Below, one piece after another: positions 37,525 to 45,945 of a stretch of 64,000 nucleotides of DNA. A model generated the notes under the pieces. That model was not told the origin of the DNA. It searched no databases and worked only from the letters and a program-made list of their open reading frames with translations. Every line of letters starts with the position of its first letter. The first letter of the stretch is position 1. The position numbers and the translations under genes were made by a program. This stretch comes from JAVDCA01 sp035293985 (GTDB lineage: Bacteria; Pseudomonadota; Alphaproteobacteria; Rhizobiales; Xanthobacteraceae): positions 186,001 to 250,000 of the forward strand of contig DATGLS010000014.1 of the NCBI GenBank assembly GCA_035293985.1, written 5' to 3'.

Positions 37525-38667
37525 TCAGGTGGTCGGCGCGTCGGGCGCCGGCGCTTCCGCATCCGGCGCAGCGGCCGGTACCGCTGGCGCAGCCGCCGTG
37601 GCCGGCGCCGCCGGCCGCCCCGGCTTTGCGGCCTTTGCCACCTCGCCGAGCGGCCAGCGCGCGCGCGGCGCCGTATCGAGCGTATCGATCAGGCCGAGCG
37701 CGAGGCGCTCGGCGCCCGCCCAGGCGATCATGGCGCCGTTGTCGGTGCACAGCTCCGGCGGCGGCAGCACCAGCACGGTGCCGGCCTCGAAGGCGAGGCG
37801 ATGCAGGATTTTGCGGATCGCCTCGTTCGCCGCGACGCCGCCGGCGGCGACCAGCGAGGAGGGCATGCCGAACGTGTCGCGGAACATGCGCAGGCCGCAG
37901 CGCAGCCGATCCGCCACCACGTCGACCACTGCCTGCTGGAAGGCGGCGCACAGGTCGGCCACGTCCTCATCGGTGAGCGGCGCGATCTTCTCCGCCTCGA
38001 GTCGCAGCGCCGTCTTCAGTCCCGAGAGCGAGAAGTCGCAATCGATCCGGCCCGCCATCGGCCGCGGCAGCGCGAAGCGATCGGCATTGCCGAACTTCGC
38101 CTCCTTCTCGACCTGCGGGCCGCCCGGGTAGCCGAGCCCGAGCAGCTTTGCGGTCTTGTCGAAGGCCTCGCCGATCGCGTCGTCGAGGGTGGTGCCGAGC
38201 CGCACATAGTCGCCGACGCCGCGCACCGCGACGATCTGCGTATGCCCGCCGGAGGCGAGAAACAGGCAATAGGGAAACGGCACATAATCGGTGAGCCGCG
38301 CGGTCAGCGCATGCGCCTCGAGATGGTTGACGGCGATCAGCGGCTTCTCGCGCACCAGCGCGATCGCCTTGGCGGTGGTCAGCCCGACGATCACGCCGCC
38401 GATCAGGCCCGGGCCCGCCGCCGCCGCGACGCCGTCGAGCTGATGGAACCCACGCTCCGCCTCGTGCATCGCCCGGCTGATGAGGAGATCGAGCGCCTCC
38501 ACATGCGCGCGCGCCGCGATCTCCGGCACGACGCCGCCGAACGCCGCATGATCGGCGATTTGCGACAGCACCACGTTGGACATGATGCGCCCGCGCCCGT
38601 CGGCGCGCCGCTCGACGACGGCCGCCGCGGTCTCGTCGCACGTCGTCTCGATGCCGAGGACGATCAT
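37525..38667 (-). CDS. tsaD: tRNA N6-adenosine threonylcarbamoyltransferase
   Basis: 380 residues. The Kae1/TsaD core is intact: VLGIETTCDETAAAVV, the metal-binding pair in NHLEAHALT, FLASGGHTQIV, and GLGYPGGPQVEKEAKFGN. It is the catalytic subunit for t6A at position 37 of ANN-decoding tRNAs. The C-terminal tail (about 30 residues of Ala/Pro repeats) extends beyond the usual end of the family and is probably disordered. First gene of the tsaD-gpsA operon; divergent from hemC across a repeat region. Confidence 0.96.
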   Translation of the reverse strand: MIVLGIETTCDETAAAVVERRADGRGRIMSNVVLSQIADHAAFGGVVPEIAARAHVEALDLLISRAMHEAERGFHQLDGVAAAAGPGLIGGVIVGLTTAKAIALVREKPLIAVNHLEAHALTARLTDYVPFPYCLFLASGGHTQIVAVRGVGDYVRLGTTLDDAIGEAFDKTAKLLGLGYPGGPQVEKEAKFGNADRFALPRPMAGRIDCDFSLSGLKTALRLEAEKIAPLTDEDVADLCAAFQQAVVDVVADRLRCGLRMFRDTFGMPSSLVAAGGVAANEAIRKILHRLAFEAGTVLVLPPPELCTDNGAMIAWAGAERLALGLIDTLDTAPRARWPLGEVAKAAKPGRPAAPATAAAPAVPAAAPDAEAPAPDAPTT

Positions 38668-38681
38668 GGGACTCTTCCTTC

Positions 38682-38821
38682 ACCTCCCCCTGCAGGGGGG
38701 AGGTCGGCGCGCGCAGCGCGCCGGGTGGGGGTGACACCATCAATGTTTTGCTCAGCCGCCACCCCACCCCGACCGCAGTCGCTTCGCGACTGCAGTCGAC
38801 CCTCCCCCTGCAGGGGAGGGT
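38682..38821. repeat. Inverted-repeat family C, copy 2 (CCCCTGCAGGGG type)
   Basis: Two opposed CCTCCCCCTGCAGGGG blocks frame a stem in CGCAGTCGCTTCGCGACTGCAG. Lies in the divergent space between tsaD and hemC, so it sits near two promoters rather than at ends. Confidence 0.7.
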
Positions 38822-38906
38822 GGAAGCGTGCGGCTGCCGCTTTAACCCTCATCATTCGATCCCTATAAACACGGCACAACGCTTTAGCACATCGCGAGGT
38901 TTTCCG

Positions 38907-39839
38907 GTGCCCTCCGTCTCCGCGCATCTCCTGCGCATCGGCACGCGCGGCAGCCCGCTCGCGCTCGCCCAGGCGCATCAGGTGCAGGCGCGGCTCGCGG
39001 CGGCGCTCGGAATGGCGCCGGCCGCGATCGAGCTCAAAGTGATCAAGACCACCGGCGACGCGATCCAGAACCGCCCGCTCACCGAGATCGGCGGCAAGGG
39101 CCTGTTCGTCAAGGAGATCGAGCAGGCGCTGTTCGACGACGCCATCGACCTGGCGGTGCATTCGGCCAAAGACGTGCCGGGTGTGCTGCCGGACGGGCTC
39201 GCGCTCGCCTGCTGCCTGCCGCGGGAGGACGCGCGCGACGCCTTCATCAGCCGCAAGGCTGCGAGCTTTGCGGCGCTCCCGCGAGGCGCGGTGGTCGGCA
39301 CCGCCTCACCGCGTCGGGCCGCGATGGTGCGGCGGCTGCGGCCCGATCTCGCCGTCGTGCCGCTGCGCGGCAACGTCGAGACGCGGCTGAAAAAGCTCGA
39401 TGCCGGCGAGGTCGACGCGACGTTGCTCGCCATGGCGGGCCTCAACCGGCTCGGCCTAGCCGCCGCCGCGACCGCGCCGCTCGACGTCGACGAATTCCTC
39501 CCCGCCGTCGGCCAGGGCGTGATCGCGCTGGAGACGCGCGCCGACGATATCCGCACGCGCGATCGTCTCGCCGCGATCAACGACGCGGCGGCCGCGACCG
39601 CGCTCGCCGCCGAGCGCGCCTTCCTCGCCATGCTCGACGGCTCCTGCCGTACCCCCATTGCGGGCCATGCGCGGCTCGACGGCGGCGGGCTCTACTTTCG
39701 CGGCCTTATCGTGAAACCGGATGGCCGCGAATCGTTTGAGACAGAGCGGCGCGGCAATGCAGCCGATGCCGCGATGCTGGGCGAGGATGCGGGGCGCGAG
39801 CTGCGCAGCCGGGCCGGCACGGATTTTTTTTCGGTGTGA
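38907..39839 (+). CDS. hemC: Hydroxymethylbilane synthase (porphobilinogen deaminase)
   Basis: 310 residues from the GTG at 38907, with GAGG upstream; no ATG is in frame at a sensible distance. The family run LLRIGTRGSPLALAQAHQV, AVHSAKDVPGVLPDGL, GTASPRRAAMVRRLRPDL, and the cofactor-binding Cys in DGSCRTPIAGHA are all there. It makes the linear tetrapyrrole for haem and other tetrapyrroles, and hemD follows 226 bases later. Confidence 0.96.
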   Translation: MPSVSAHLLRIGTRGSPLALAQAHQVQARLAAALGMAPAAIELKVIKTTGDAIQNRPLTEIGGKGLFVKEIEQALFDDAIDLAVHSAKDVPGVLPDGLALACCLPREDARDAFISRKAASFAALPRGAVVGTASPRRAAMVRRLRPDLAVVPLRGNVETRLKKLDAGEVDATLLAMAGLNRLGLAAAATAPLDVDEFLPAVGQGVIALETRADDIRTRDRLAAINDAAAATALAAERAFLAMLDGSCRTPIAGHARLDGGGLYFRGLIVKPDGRESFETERRGNAADAAMLGEDAGRELRSRAGTDFFSV

Positions 39840-39876
39840 TGGCAATGAGAAACAGGATGGCAAGCGCTCGCGGCTG

Positions 39877-40059
39877 TCACCCTCCCGCCCGTAGGCGGGG
39901 AGGGTCGAGTGAAGCGGCGGAGCCGCTGAGCGAGGGGCGGGGGGCCTACGCTTGCTCCGAGTTTGCGGCAAGCGCGACTTCAATGCGCTCCGAGCAAGCG
40001 GCGCCCCCCACCTGCGACCTCTTCCCGCCACTCGCTTCGCTCGCGGGGGGAGGGGAGCC
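39877..40059. repeat. Inverted-repeat family C, copy 3
   Basis: GC-rich opposed arms (CCCTCCCGCCCGTAGGCGGG and CGCTCGCGGGGGGAGGGGA) around a spacer with CGCTTGCTCCGAG and its partner CTCCGAGCAAGCG. It fills the space between hemC and hemD; the last bases include the hemD ribosome site. Confidence 0.65.
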
Positions 40060-40065
40060 CCAAGC

Positions 40066-40800
40066 ATGCGCCTCGTCGTGACCCGTCCCGCGCCGGATGG
40101 TGAGCGCACCGCGGCTGCGCTGCGCGCGCGCGGGCACGACGTCATGCTCGCACCGTTGCTCTTCATCGAGCCGGAGCCGGCGCCCGACCTCGGCCCCGGC
40201 CCATGGGGCGGCGTGCTCATCACCAGCGCCAACGCGGTACGCGCGATCGCCGAGCATCCGCGCAAGGATGAGCTCACATCCCTGCGGCTGTTCGCCGTCG
40301 GGCGCCGCAGCGCCGAGGCGGCGCGCGCTGAGGGGTTCGCCGACGTAGTCTCGGCCGACGGCGACGCCCCGGCGCTCGCCCGGCTGGTGGCGGCGCAAGA
40401 CCGCACGCAAGATCAAAAGCCGCAGGTGCGCCTGCCGCTCCTCTATCTCGCGGGCGAGGATCGCGTCGCCGATCTCGCCGGTGCGCTCGCGGCGCAGGGC
40501 GTCGCGGCGCAGACCGTCGTCGTCTATCGCGCGGTCGTCGCCACCAGCTTGCCGGCCGACGTCAGGGATGCGCTCGCGGCGGGCGCGATCGATGGCGTGC
40601 TGCACTACTCGCGCCGCAGCGCCGACGCCTTCACGGCTCTCGCGCTGGCCGCCGTGATCGATCTTAAGCGATTGGCAACGAAACACTTTTGTCTATCGGC
40701 CGAGGTCGCCGAGCCGTTACGGCAGGTGGGCGTCGACGCGCCCATGATCGCGGCGTCGCCCGACGAGGCCGCGCTGCTCGCGCTCATCGATGGCACTTGA
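40066..40800 (+). CDS. hemD: Uroporphyrinogen-III synthase
   Basis: 244 residues. The sequence is divergent, as is usual for HemD, but the family pattern is present: MRLVVTRPAPDGERTAAALRARGHDVMLAPL, WGGVLITSANAVRAIAEH, LRLFAVGRRSAEAARAEGF, and VLHYSRRSADAFTALA. It closes the macrocycle of hydroxymethylbilane. Position directly after hemC and before the mitofilin-like gene supports the call. Confidence 0.92.
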   Translation: MRLVVTRPAPDGERTAAALRARGHDVMLAPLLFIEPEPAPDLGPGPWGGVLITSANAVRAIAEHPRKDELTSLRLFAVGRRSAEAARAEGFADVVSADGDAPALARLVAAQDRTQDQKPQVRLPLLYLAGEDRVADLAGALAAQGVAAQTVVVYRAVVATSLPADVRDALAAGAIDGVLHYSRRSADAFTALALAAVIDLKRLATKHFCLSAEVAEPLRQVGVDAPMIAASPDEAALLALIDGT

Positions 40801-40938
40801 ATCGCGTTGTTTGAGGACGACCTTTGCGAAAATCGCCGACCATTTTTTCGGATCATGCTCGGTCGCCCCGCCGCCGCAACAGCGTCACATTATGCGATAA
40901 TGCACTCAATCGGTCGGTCCTCGCTGGAGATGCAGTTG

Positions 40939-42201
40939 ATGGCGAATGACGAGCCCGGTTCCGTCGAGGGCGTCGATCCGCAGCCGCGTCGCCGCGTGCC
41001 GCCGCCGACGATCGATGTCGAGGCAAAGGACGTGTCGGCGCTCCCCCATGCCGATCAGACCGCGTCCGGTGCCTCGCCCTCCGCAGACCCGAAGCGTTCC
41101 GGCCGCCGCTGGCCGCTGGTTGCGGCGGCCGTGCTCGGCGCGGTCATCGCGTTTGCCCTCGCGGCCGGCGCATGGGTGCTGCTCGGTGGGAATCTGGCGC
41201 GACCCGTGGCGCAGCGCGTCGAGGACAACGGCGAGACCAACGCGCGGCTGACCCGCATCGAGACCCAACTCGCCGCGCTCGCCCACGCCGCGCCGGCGCC
41301 GAGCGAGCCGAAGCTCCCCGACGAGGTGACCCAGCGGCTCGCCCGCATCGAAGCGACGCTCACCCAGCAGTCATCCGCGGTCGATCGCCAGATCAAGCCG
41401 TTGGCCGATCGCCTCGCCGATATCGATAGCCGCGACCAGGAGGCGGCGGCGGCCGCGCAGATCGCGCGCCAGCGCGCCGACGCGGCGGCGAAATCGCTCG
41501 CCGATGTGGCCCAGCAGCTGGCACAGCTCAATGCCGAGCGCGCCCGTGCGCCGCAGGTCGAGCGCGCCGACCTCGATGCGCTGGCGGCGCGACTGGCGAG
41601 CCTCGAGAGCACCACCAAGGCGATCGGCGAGCAACTCGCCCATATGAACAGCACCAGCGGCGCAGCCTCCGGCGATGCCCGCCAGGCGGTGCTCGCGATC
41701 GCGCTCAAGGACGCGGTCGACCGCGGCACGCCCTACGCGGGCGAGCTCGACGCCATGCGCCCCTTCGCCGACGCGGGCGCGATCTCGGCCCTCGAGCCGT
41801 TCGCCAAAAGCGGCGTGCCGAGCGCGGCGGCGCTCGCGCACGATGCCGTGGCGCTCGTGCCCGCGCTGGTGACGGCCGCCGACATCTCGCGGCCCGAAGG
41901 TGTGTGGTCGCGCCTGTGGGTCAATGCCAAGCGGATGATCCGGCTGCGGCCGGTCGGCAATGTGCCGGGCAACGAGGCCGACGCGGTGATCGCGCGGCTC
42001 GAGCTCAAGGCGTCGCGCAACGACATCGACGGCGTCCTGGCCGAGGCCGGCAACCTGCCGGCGCCCGCCCGCGGCCCGATCGCGCCGTGGGTCGCGCGCG
42101 TGCAGGCGCGCAATGCCGCGCTCGCCGCCGCAGGGCGCCTCGCCACCGCGTCCCTCGACCATCTCGGCCGCAACGCGGCGCAAGGCACCCCCGACCGATG
42201 A
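40939..42201 (+). CDS. Mitofilin (Mic60)-like inner-membrane protein, COG4223
   Basis: 420 residues from the ATG at 40939 (TGGAGA upstream); an ATG at 40930 is also in frame. A Pro-rich cytoplasmic N-terminus is followed by one membrane helix near residues 58-82, then a long coiled coil (LTRIETQLAAL; ARIEATLTQQSSAVDRQIKPLADRLADIDSRDQEAAAAAQIA), and a C-terminal mitofilin-like helical domain (YAGELDAMRPFADAGAISALEPFAKSGVPS). Alphaproteobacterial Mic60 homologues shape inner membranes and are genetically linked to haem genes, as here. Its stop overlaps the hemY start. Confidence 0.9.
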   Translation: MANDEPGSVEGVDPQPRRRVPPPTIDVEAKDVSALPHADQTASGASPSADPKRSGRRWPLVAAAVLGAVIAFALAAGAWVLLGGNLARPVAQRVEDNGETNARLTRIETQLAALAHAAPAPSEPKLPDEVTQRLARIEATLTQQSSAVDRQIKPLADRLADIDSRDQEAAAAAQIARQRADAAAKSLADVAQQLAQLNAERARAPQVERADLDALAARLASLESTTKAIGEQLAHMNSTSGAASGDARQAVLAIALKDAVDRGTPYAGELDAMRPFADAGAISALEPFAKSGVPSAAALAHDAVALVPALVTAADISRPEGVWSRLWVNAKRMIRLRPVGNVPGNEADAVIARLELKASRNDIDGVLAEAGNLPAPARGPIAPWVARVQARNAALAAAGRLATASLDHLGRNAAQGTPDR

Positions 42202-43784
42202 TCCGCGTCGTCCTTTTCTTCGTCGCTGTCGGCCTCGTGGCGAGCGCCGCCGTCCTGCTCTCCGATCAGCCCGGCCAGGTGTCGATCACCTGGTTCGGCT
42301 ATCACGCCGAGCCGCCCGTGCCGCTGCTGATCCTCGTGATCGCGGTGGTCTCGATCGTGCTGTGGTCGGTGCTGCTGATGCTGATTCGCGCGCCCGGCCG
42401 CATGGCGTCCGGCCGGCGCCAGCGCCGCTCCGCGCGCGGTCTGCAGGCGATCACCCGCGGGCTGATCGCGGTCGGATCCGGGGACGTCAAGGCGGCGCGG
42501 CGCTTTGCCGGCGAGGCGAAGCGCTTTGCCGGCGACGAGCCGCTCGCGCTGCTGCTCGCGGCGCAGACCGCACAGCTCGCCGGCAACCGGCCCGCCGCCG
42601 AGGTGGCGTTTCGCCAGATGGCGGATCGACGCGAGACCAGGCTGCTCGGCCTGCATGGCCTGTTCGTCGAGGCGCAGCGCAAGAACGACATGGGGGCCGC
42701 GCGCGCCGTCGCGGAAGAGGCCGTCGAGGCCAACCCGGCCGCCGGCTGGGCCGGCCAGGCGGTGCTCGATTTCCGCTGCGCCCAGGGCGATTGGGCGGGC
42801 GCGCTCGCGGCGCTCGATTCCAACCTGAAGAGCGGCCTGATCGACAAGGCCACTTTCCGCCGCAGCCGCGCCGTGCTGCTCACCGCGCGGGCGCTGTCGG
42901 GCGACGACCGCGCGGCGGCCCGCGCCGACGTGCTCGAGGCGGTCAAGCTCGCGCCCGGCCTCGTGCCGGCGGCGGCGCTTGCCGGCCGCCTGCTCTCCGA
43001 GGCCGGCGAGGTGCGCAAGGCGAGTCGCGCGCTCGAGGCCGCCTGGCGGATCAATCCGCATCCCGATCTCGCCGTCGCCTATGCGCACGTGCGGCCCGGC
43101 GATTCGGCGCGCGATCGCCTCGCCCGCGTGCAGGCGCTGGCGAAGCTCGGCGGCGGCGATCTCGAGGGCCCGCTGGCGGTTGCCCGCGCCGCGGTCGATG
43201 CGCGCGAGTTCGCAATTGCCCGCAGCGCGCTCGGCCCGCTCACGGCAGCGCCGAGCCGCCGCGTCGCCCTGATGATGGCGGAGATCGAGCAGGGCGACAC
43301 CGGCGACGTCGGCCGCGCCCGCGAGTGGCTCGCGCGCGCGCTCAGCGCGACGCGCGATCCGGCCTGGACCGCCGATGGGCTCGTCTCGGACAAGTGGCTG
43401 CCGGTCTCGCCCGCGACCGGCAAGCTCGACGCGTTTCAGTGGAAGGTGCCGCTCGCCGACCTCACCCCGCCGGGCCCGGTGATCGAGCTGATCCAAGCCG
43501 AGCCCGCCCCCGCACCGGCGCCTGCGTCCGCACCCGTCGAGCCGGCGGCGCAGCCGGTCGAGGAGAAAGCGCCCGAGCCCGAGGAGCCCGCCGCGCAAGC
43601 CGAGCGCGAGGAGGTGATCCTTCCCGCTGTCCTGCCGCGCCGCCCGGCCGCGGCCGATGCGCATCTCGCCGACACCGTGATCCCTCTCGTGCACAGCCCC
43701 GACGATCCCGGCCCCGATGGCGAGCTCGCCGAGGAGCCCGCGCCCGTGCCGCAGGACAGCTGGTGGCGGCGCCAGTTTCGCTGA
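42198..43784 (+). CDS. hemY: HemY-like membrane protein with TPR repeats
   Basis: 528 residues. Two N-terminal membrane helices (VVLFFVAVGLVASAAVLLS; LLILVIAVVSIVLWSVLLML) hold the HemY_N domain with QVSITWFGYHAEPP, followed by RARMA-like basic loop and a TPR-type helical domain (AKRFAGDEPLALLLAAQTAQLAGNRPAAEVAFRQM). The C-terminal part from about residue 430 is Pro/Glu-rich and ends in a basic QDSWWRRQFR. Its exact job in tetrapyrrole synthesis is not known. It starts inside the stop of the mitofilin-like gene. Confidence 0.9.
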   Translation: MIRVVLFFVAVGLVASAAVLLSDQPGQVSITWFGYHAEPPVPLLILVIAVVSIVLWSVLLMLIRAPGRMASGRRQRRSARGLQAITRGLIAVGSGDVKAARRFAGEAKRFAGDEPLALLLAAQTAQLAGNRPAAEVAFRQMADRRETRLLGLHGLFVEAQRKNDMGAARAVAEEAVEANPAAGWAGQAVLDFRCAQGDWAGALAALDSNLKSGLIDKATFRRSRAVLLTARALSGDDRAAARADVLEAVKLAPGLVPAAALAGRLLSEAGEVRKASRALEAAWRINPHPDLAVAYAHVRPGDSARDRLARVQALAKLGGGDLEGPLAVARAAVDAREFAIARSALGPLTAAPSRRVALMMAEIEQGDTGDVGRAREWLARALSATRDPAWTADGLVSDKWLPVSPATGKLDAFQWKVPLADLTPPGPVIELIQAEPAPAPAPASAPVEPAAQPVEEKAPEPEEPAAQAEREEVILPAVLPRRPAAADAHLADTVIPLVHSPDDPGPDGELAEEPAPVPQDSWWRRQFR

Positions 43785-43952
43785 TGCTGCCGCAACTGAC
43801 GCCGCAGGGCGGGCAAAACCGCATTAGCAGATAGTGCCGCGTCGGCACCGCGCCGAAGCGATTTTGCCGACGCCGACGCGGATGAGCTTGCGCGGTTGCC
43901 CACCCTGCGAGGTCGGCCGTTGGGGATTTTCCCTTCGGCGGCGCCGCCTTCT

Positions 43953-44177
43953 TCATGCGCGCTTCTCCTCCGCTCTTTTCGCGACGAGCCGTCGAAGGAG
44001 ATGGCCTTTCCACATCCAAAGGCCCGACAGCAACATCACCGGAAGGAAGACGAAGCGGGTGGCGGGCGCGTAGTTCGGAATCTGATCGAACGGGCTGTAG
44101 ATGTAGCCGATGATCGGAATGCTGCAGATGATGTGAATCCAGCGGAAGATCCAAGGATTGGTTGTGCCTCTCATCAT
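43953..44177 (-). CDS. Small membrane protein at the end of the ArsR operon
   Basis: 74 residues with two membrane segments (WIFRWIHIICSIPIIGYIYS; FVFLPVMLLSGLWMWKG), separated by a short loop with PFDQIPNYAP. The C-terminus is Lys/Arg/Glu-rich. It is the last gene of a four-gene operon behind ArsR, VOC and SRPBCC genes and 37 bases from the SRPBCC gene. The function is unknown. Confidence 0.75.
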   Translation of the reverse strand: MMRGTTNPWIFRWIHIICSIPIIGYIYSPFDQIPNYAPATRFVFLPVMLLSGLWMWKGHLLRRLVAKRAEEKRA

Positions 44178-44214
44178 TGACCGTGCTCCATGTGAACCGC
44201 GCCCAGCCGCGATG

Positions 44215-44640
44215 TCAGTCGGTCCGCGCCACGACCTGCTCGAGATTTGTCATGAACTGCTCCCAGCCGCTCCTGGCGCCGCCGTAGGCCTGCCGCTGAT
44301 CAGACCGGAAGCCGGATTGCTCCATGCGCAGGTGGGTCCCGCTGCGCGTGGGCGTCAGAGTCCAGGTAACCACGCTCTCGAGACCGTAGGCGTCCCAGGT
44401 GTAGGACAGCGTCTTGTTCGGCTCGATCGCCACGACCTGGCAATCGATCGCGATGTTCACGTCGGGTCGCGGGCTCCGGCGCAGATTGAAGCGATGGCCG
44501 ACGACCGGCATGAAGTCGTTCTGCATCAGCCACTCTTCGATCAAGTGCGGCTGCGTGAGCGCGCGCCAGATCTTTTCCGGCGGAAACGGAAACTCGCGTT
44601 CCACCACCACGGAACGCGTCTCGGTCGATCGCTCGTTCAT
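44215..44640 (-). CDS. SRPBCC (AHSA1-like) protein
   Basis: 141 residues. The Bet v1-type fold shows in VVEREFPFPPEKIWRALTQPHLIEEWLMQNDFMPVVGHRF and ESVVTWTLTPTRSGTHLRMEQSGF; the C-terminal helix closes the hydrophobic cavity (YGGARSGWEQFMTNLEQVV). This family is often encoded with an ArsR regulator and a VOC protein, as here. The ligand is unknown. Confidence 0.9.
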   Translation of the reverse strand: MNERSTETRSVVVEREFPFPPEKIWRALTQPHLIEEWLMQNDFMPVVGHRFNLRRSPRPDVNIAIDCQVVAIEPNKTLSYTWDAYGLESVVTWTLTPTRSGTHLRMEQSGFRSDQRQAYGGARSGWEQFMTNLEQVVARTD

Positions 44641-44676
44641 GGCTCCGCCGCGCCGCGACTCTCCCGAAAAGGCGAT

Positions 44677-45069
44677 CTACCAGCGCGCCAACTGCGTGAT
44701 CTGAATGAGATTGCCGCAGGTGTCGTTCACCTGGGCGATGGTCGAGGCGGTCACCTCGGTCGGCGGCATCGTGAATGTGCCGCCGCGCGCCGTGATCCGC
44801 GCGTGGTCGCCTTTGATGTCGTCGGTGAAGAGCATGACCGCGGGCTGGTTCTGCGCACGCAGCGCCTGCTGGTAGGTCTTGGCGGCCGGGTTGTTGTTTA
44901 GCGCGAGCTGCAGCTCGGTGCCGTTCGGATCGTCCGGCGAGACCACGGTCAACCAGCGAAACGGCCCGTTGCTGAAATCGGCCTTCTTGGTGAAGCCGAG
45001 CACGTCGGTGTAGAAGCGCAGCGCTTTCTCCTGATCGTCCACGTACACGCTGGTCAGCTTGATCTTCAT
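44677..45069 (-). CDS. VOC-superfamily (glyoxalase-like) protein
   Basis: 130 residues from the ATG at 45069 with AAGGAG upstream. It has the VOC fold: VYVDDQEKALRFYTDVLGF at the start and NLIQITQ at the end, where metal-binding positions may be used. In the first motif V-Y-V-D replaces the usual metal His, so metal binding is uncertain. It is the second gene of the ArsR-VOC-SRPBCC operon. The substrate is unknown. Confidence 0.9.
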   Translation of the reverse strand: MKIKLTSVYVDDQEKALRFYTDVLGFTKKADFSNGPFRWLTVVSPDDPNGTELQLALNNNPAAKTYQQALRAQNQPAVMLFTDDIKGDHARITARGGTFTMPPTEVTASTIAQVNDTCGNLIQITQLARW

Positions 45070-45083
45070 GGCCGGCTCCTTCG

Positions 45084-45407
45084 TCATTGGTCCATTCGCT
45101 TGAGCAGATCCTCGAGCTGGTCGAACCGCCCCTGCCAGAAGCCCGCCATCTGGCTCGTCCAATCGATCAGCGGCGCGAGCGCGCTGAGCTGGGCGCTATA
45201 GTGCGTCTGGCGCCCCTCATGGCGATCGCGTACCAGCCCGGCCTGCTTCAGCACGCCGAGATGCTTCGAGACCGCCGGTTGCGACACCCCGGCGCGCGCC
45301 GTGAGCGCCGCGACCGTCTTCTCGCCCTCGCGGCACAGCCGCTCGAAGATCGCGCGCCGGGTCGGATCGGCGAGCGTCCTGAACAGCAGGTCGTGCGCAT
45401 GCGTCAT
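45084..45407 (-). CDS. ArsR-family transcriptional regulator
   Basis: 107 residues. It has the winged-helix core RTLADPTRRAIFERLCREGEKTVAALTARAGVSQPAVSKHLGVLKQAGLVRDRHEGRQTHYS. Metal-binding Cys pairs (CxC motif) are absent, so it probably does not sense metals; this subgroup is paired with SRPBCC partners. It is the first gene of its operon and probably controls it; the AT-rich stretch at 45415-45460 is the likely promoter-operator. Confidence 0.92.
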   Translation of the reverse strand: MTHAHDLLFRTLADPTRRAIFERLCREGEKTVAALTARAGVSQPAVSKHLGVLKQAGLVRDRHEGRQTHYSAQLSALAPLIDWTSQMAGFWQGRFDQLEDLLKRMDQ

Positions 45408-45485
45408 CGTCGTCGATAACCCGTCGGTTATTGATCGATGTATAACCAGCGAGATATGGATGAGTCAAGCCCTCGGCGCGCGCGC

Positions 45486-45545
45486 GGTCATGCCCGGGCG
45501 TGTCCCGGGCATCCACGTCTTTGCCGAATGAGAAAGACGTAGATA
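45486..45545. repeat. Palindromic repeat family A, copy 5 (one and a half arms)
   Basis: GGTCATGCCCGGGCGTGTCCCGGGCATCCACGTCTTTGCC followed by AGAAAGACGTAGATAC; the right arm stops early, so this copy is cut short or degraded on the queD side. Confidence 0.75.
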
Positions 45546-45573
45546 CCAGGCATTCGCTGGGCATCGGGTCGAT

Positions 45574-45945
45574 TCATCGGGTCGCTGGCCCGAAATAACT
45601 GCAGCTATCGCCGCTGCTGTCGCGATGCACCGTGACGCGCGCCAGCGCCGGCACCGCCGGTGCGAGCCGCCGCCAGATCCAGGCGCAGAGATTTTCCATC
45701 GTCGCCGGGCCGAGATCGTCGATCTCGTCGAGGAAACGATGATCGAGCGCCTCGCGCGCATCGTCGAGCGCGCGCGCGAAGAGGCCGAGATCCATCAGCA
45801 TGCCGCTCGTGCGGTCCGGCTCGCCGCGGATCGTAACCTCGGCGCGGTAGGAGTGGCCGTGGATGCGCCGGCTCGACTCGGTCTCGATCGCGCGCTCGAG
45901 CGTGTGCGCGGCATCGAAGCGGAATTGCTTGGACAGCTCGAACAT
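45574..45945 (-). CDS. queD: 6-carboxy-tetrahydropterin synthase family protein
   Basis: 123 residues. The T-fold pattern is clear: KQFRFDAAHTLERAIETESSRRIHGHSYRAEVTI, MLMDLGLFARALDDAREALDHRFLDE and PATMENLCAWIWRRL. The zinc-binding His set (DAAH, HGHSY) is complete. The nucleophile Cys expected four residues before HGHS is Ser (SRRIHGH), see findings. Its ATG overlaps the queE stop, so they are one operon. The family turns dihydroneopterin triphosphate into 6-carboxy-tetrahydropterin for 7-deazapurine (queuosine) synthesis. Confidence 0.88.
   Translation of the reverse strand: MFELSKQFRFDAAHTLERAIETESSRRIHGHSYRAEVTIRGEPDRTSGMLMDLGLFARALDDAREALDHRFLDEIDDLGPATMENLCAWIWRRLAPAVPALARVTVHRDSSGDSCSYFGPATR

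Noticed and set aside
43785..43952. A possible extra small gene overlapping the end of the ArsR operon (MKKAAPPKGKSP... frame)
   Set aside because: Although its ATG overlaps the stop at 43953, the frame runs antisense into hemY and becomes Arg-rich shadow; there is no family match.
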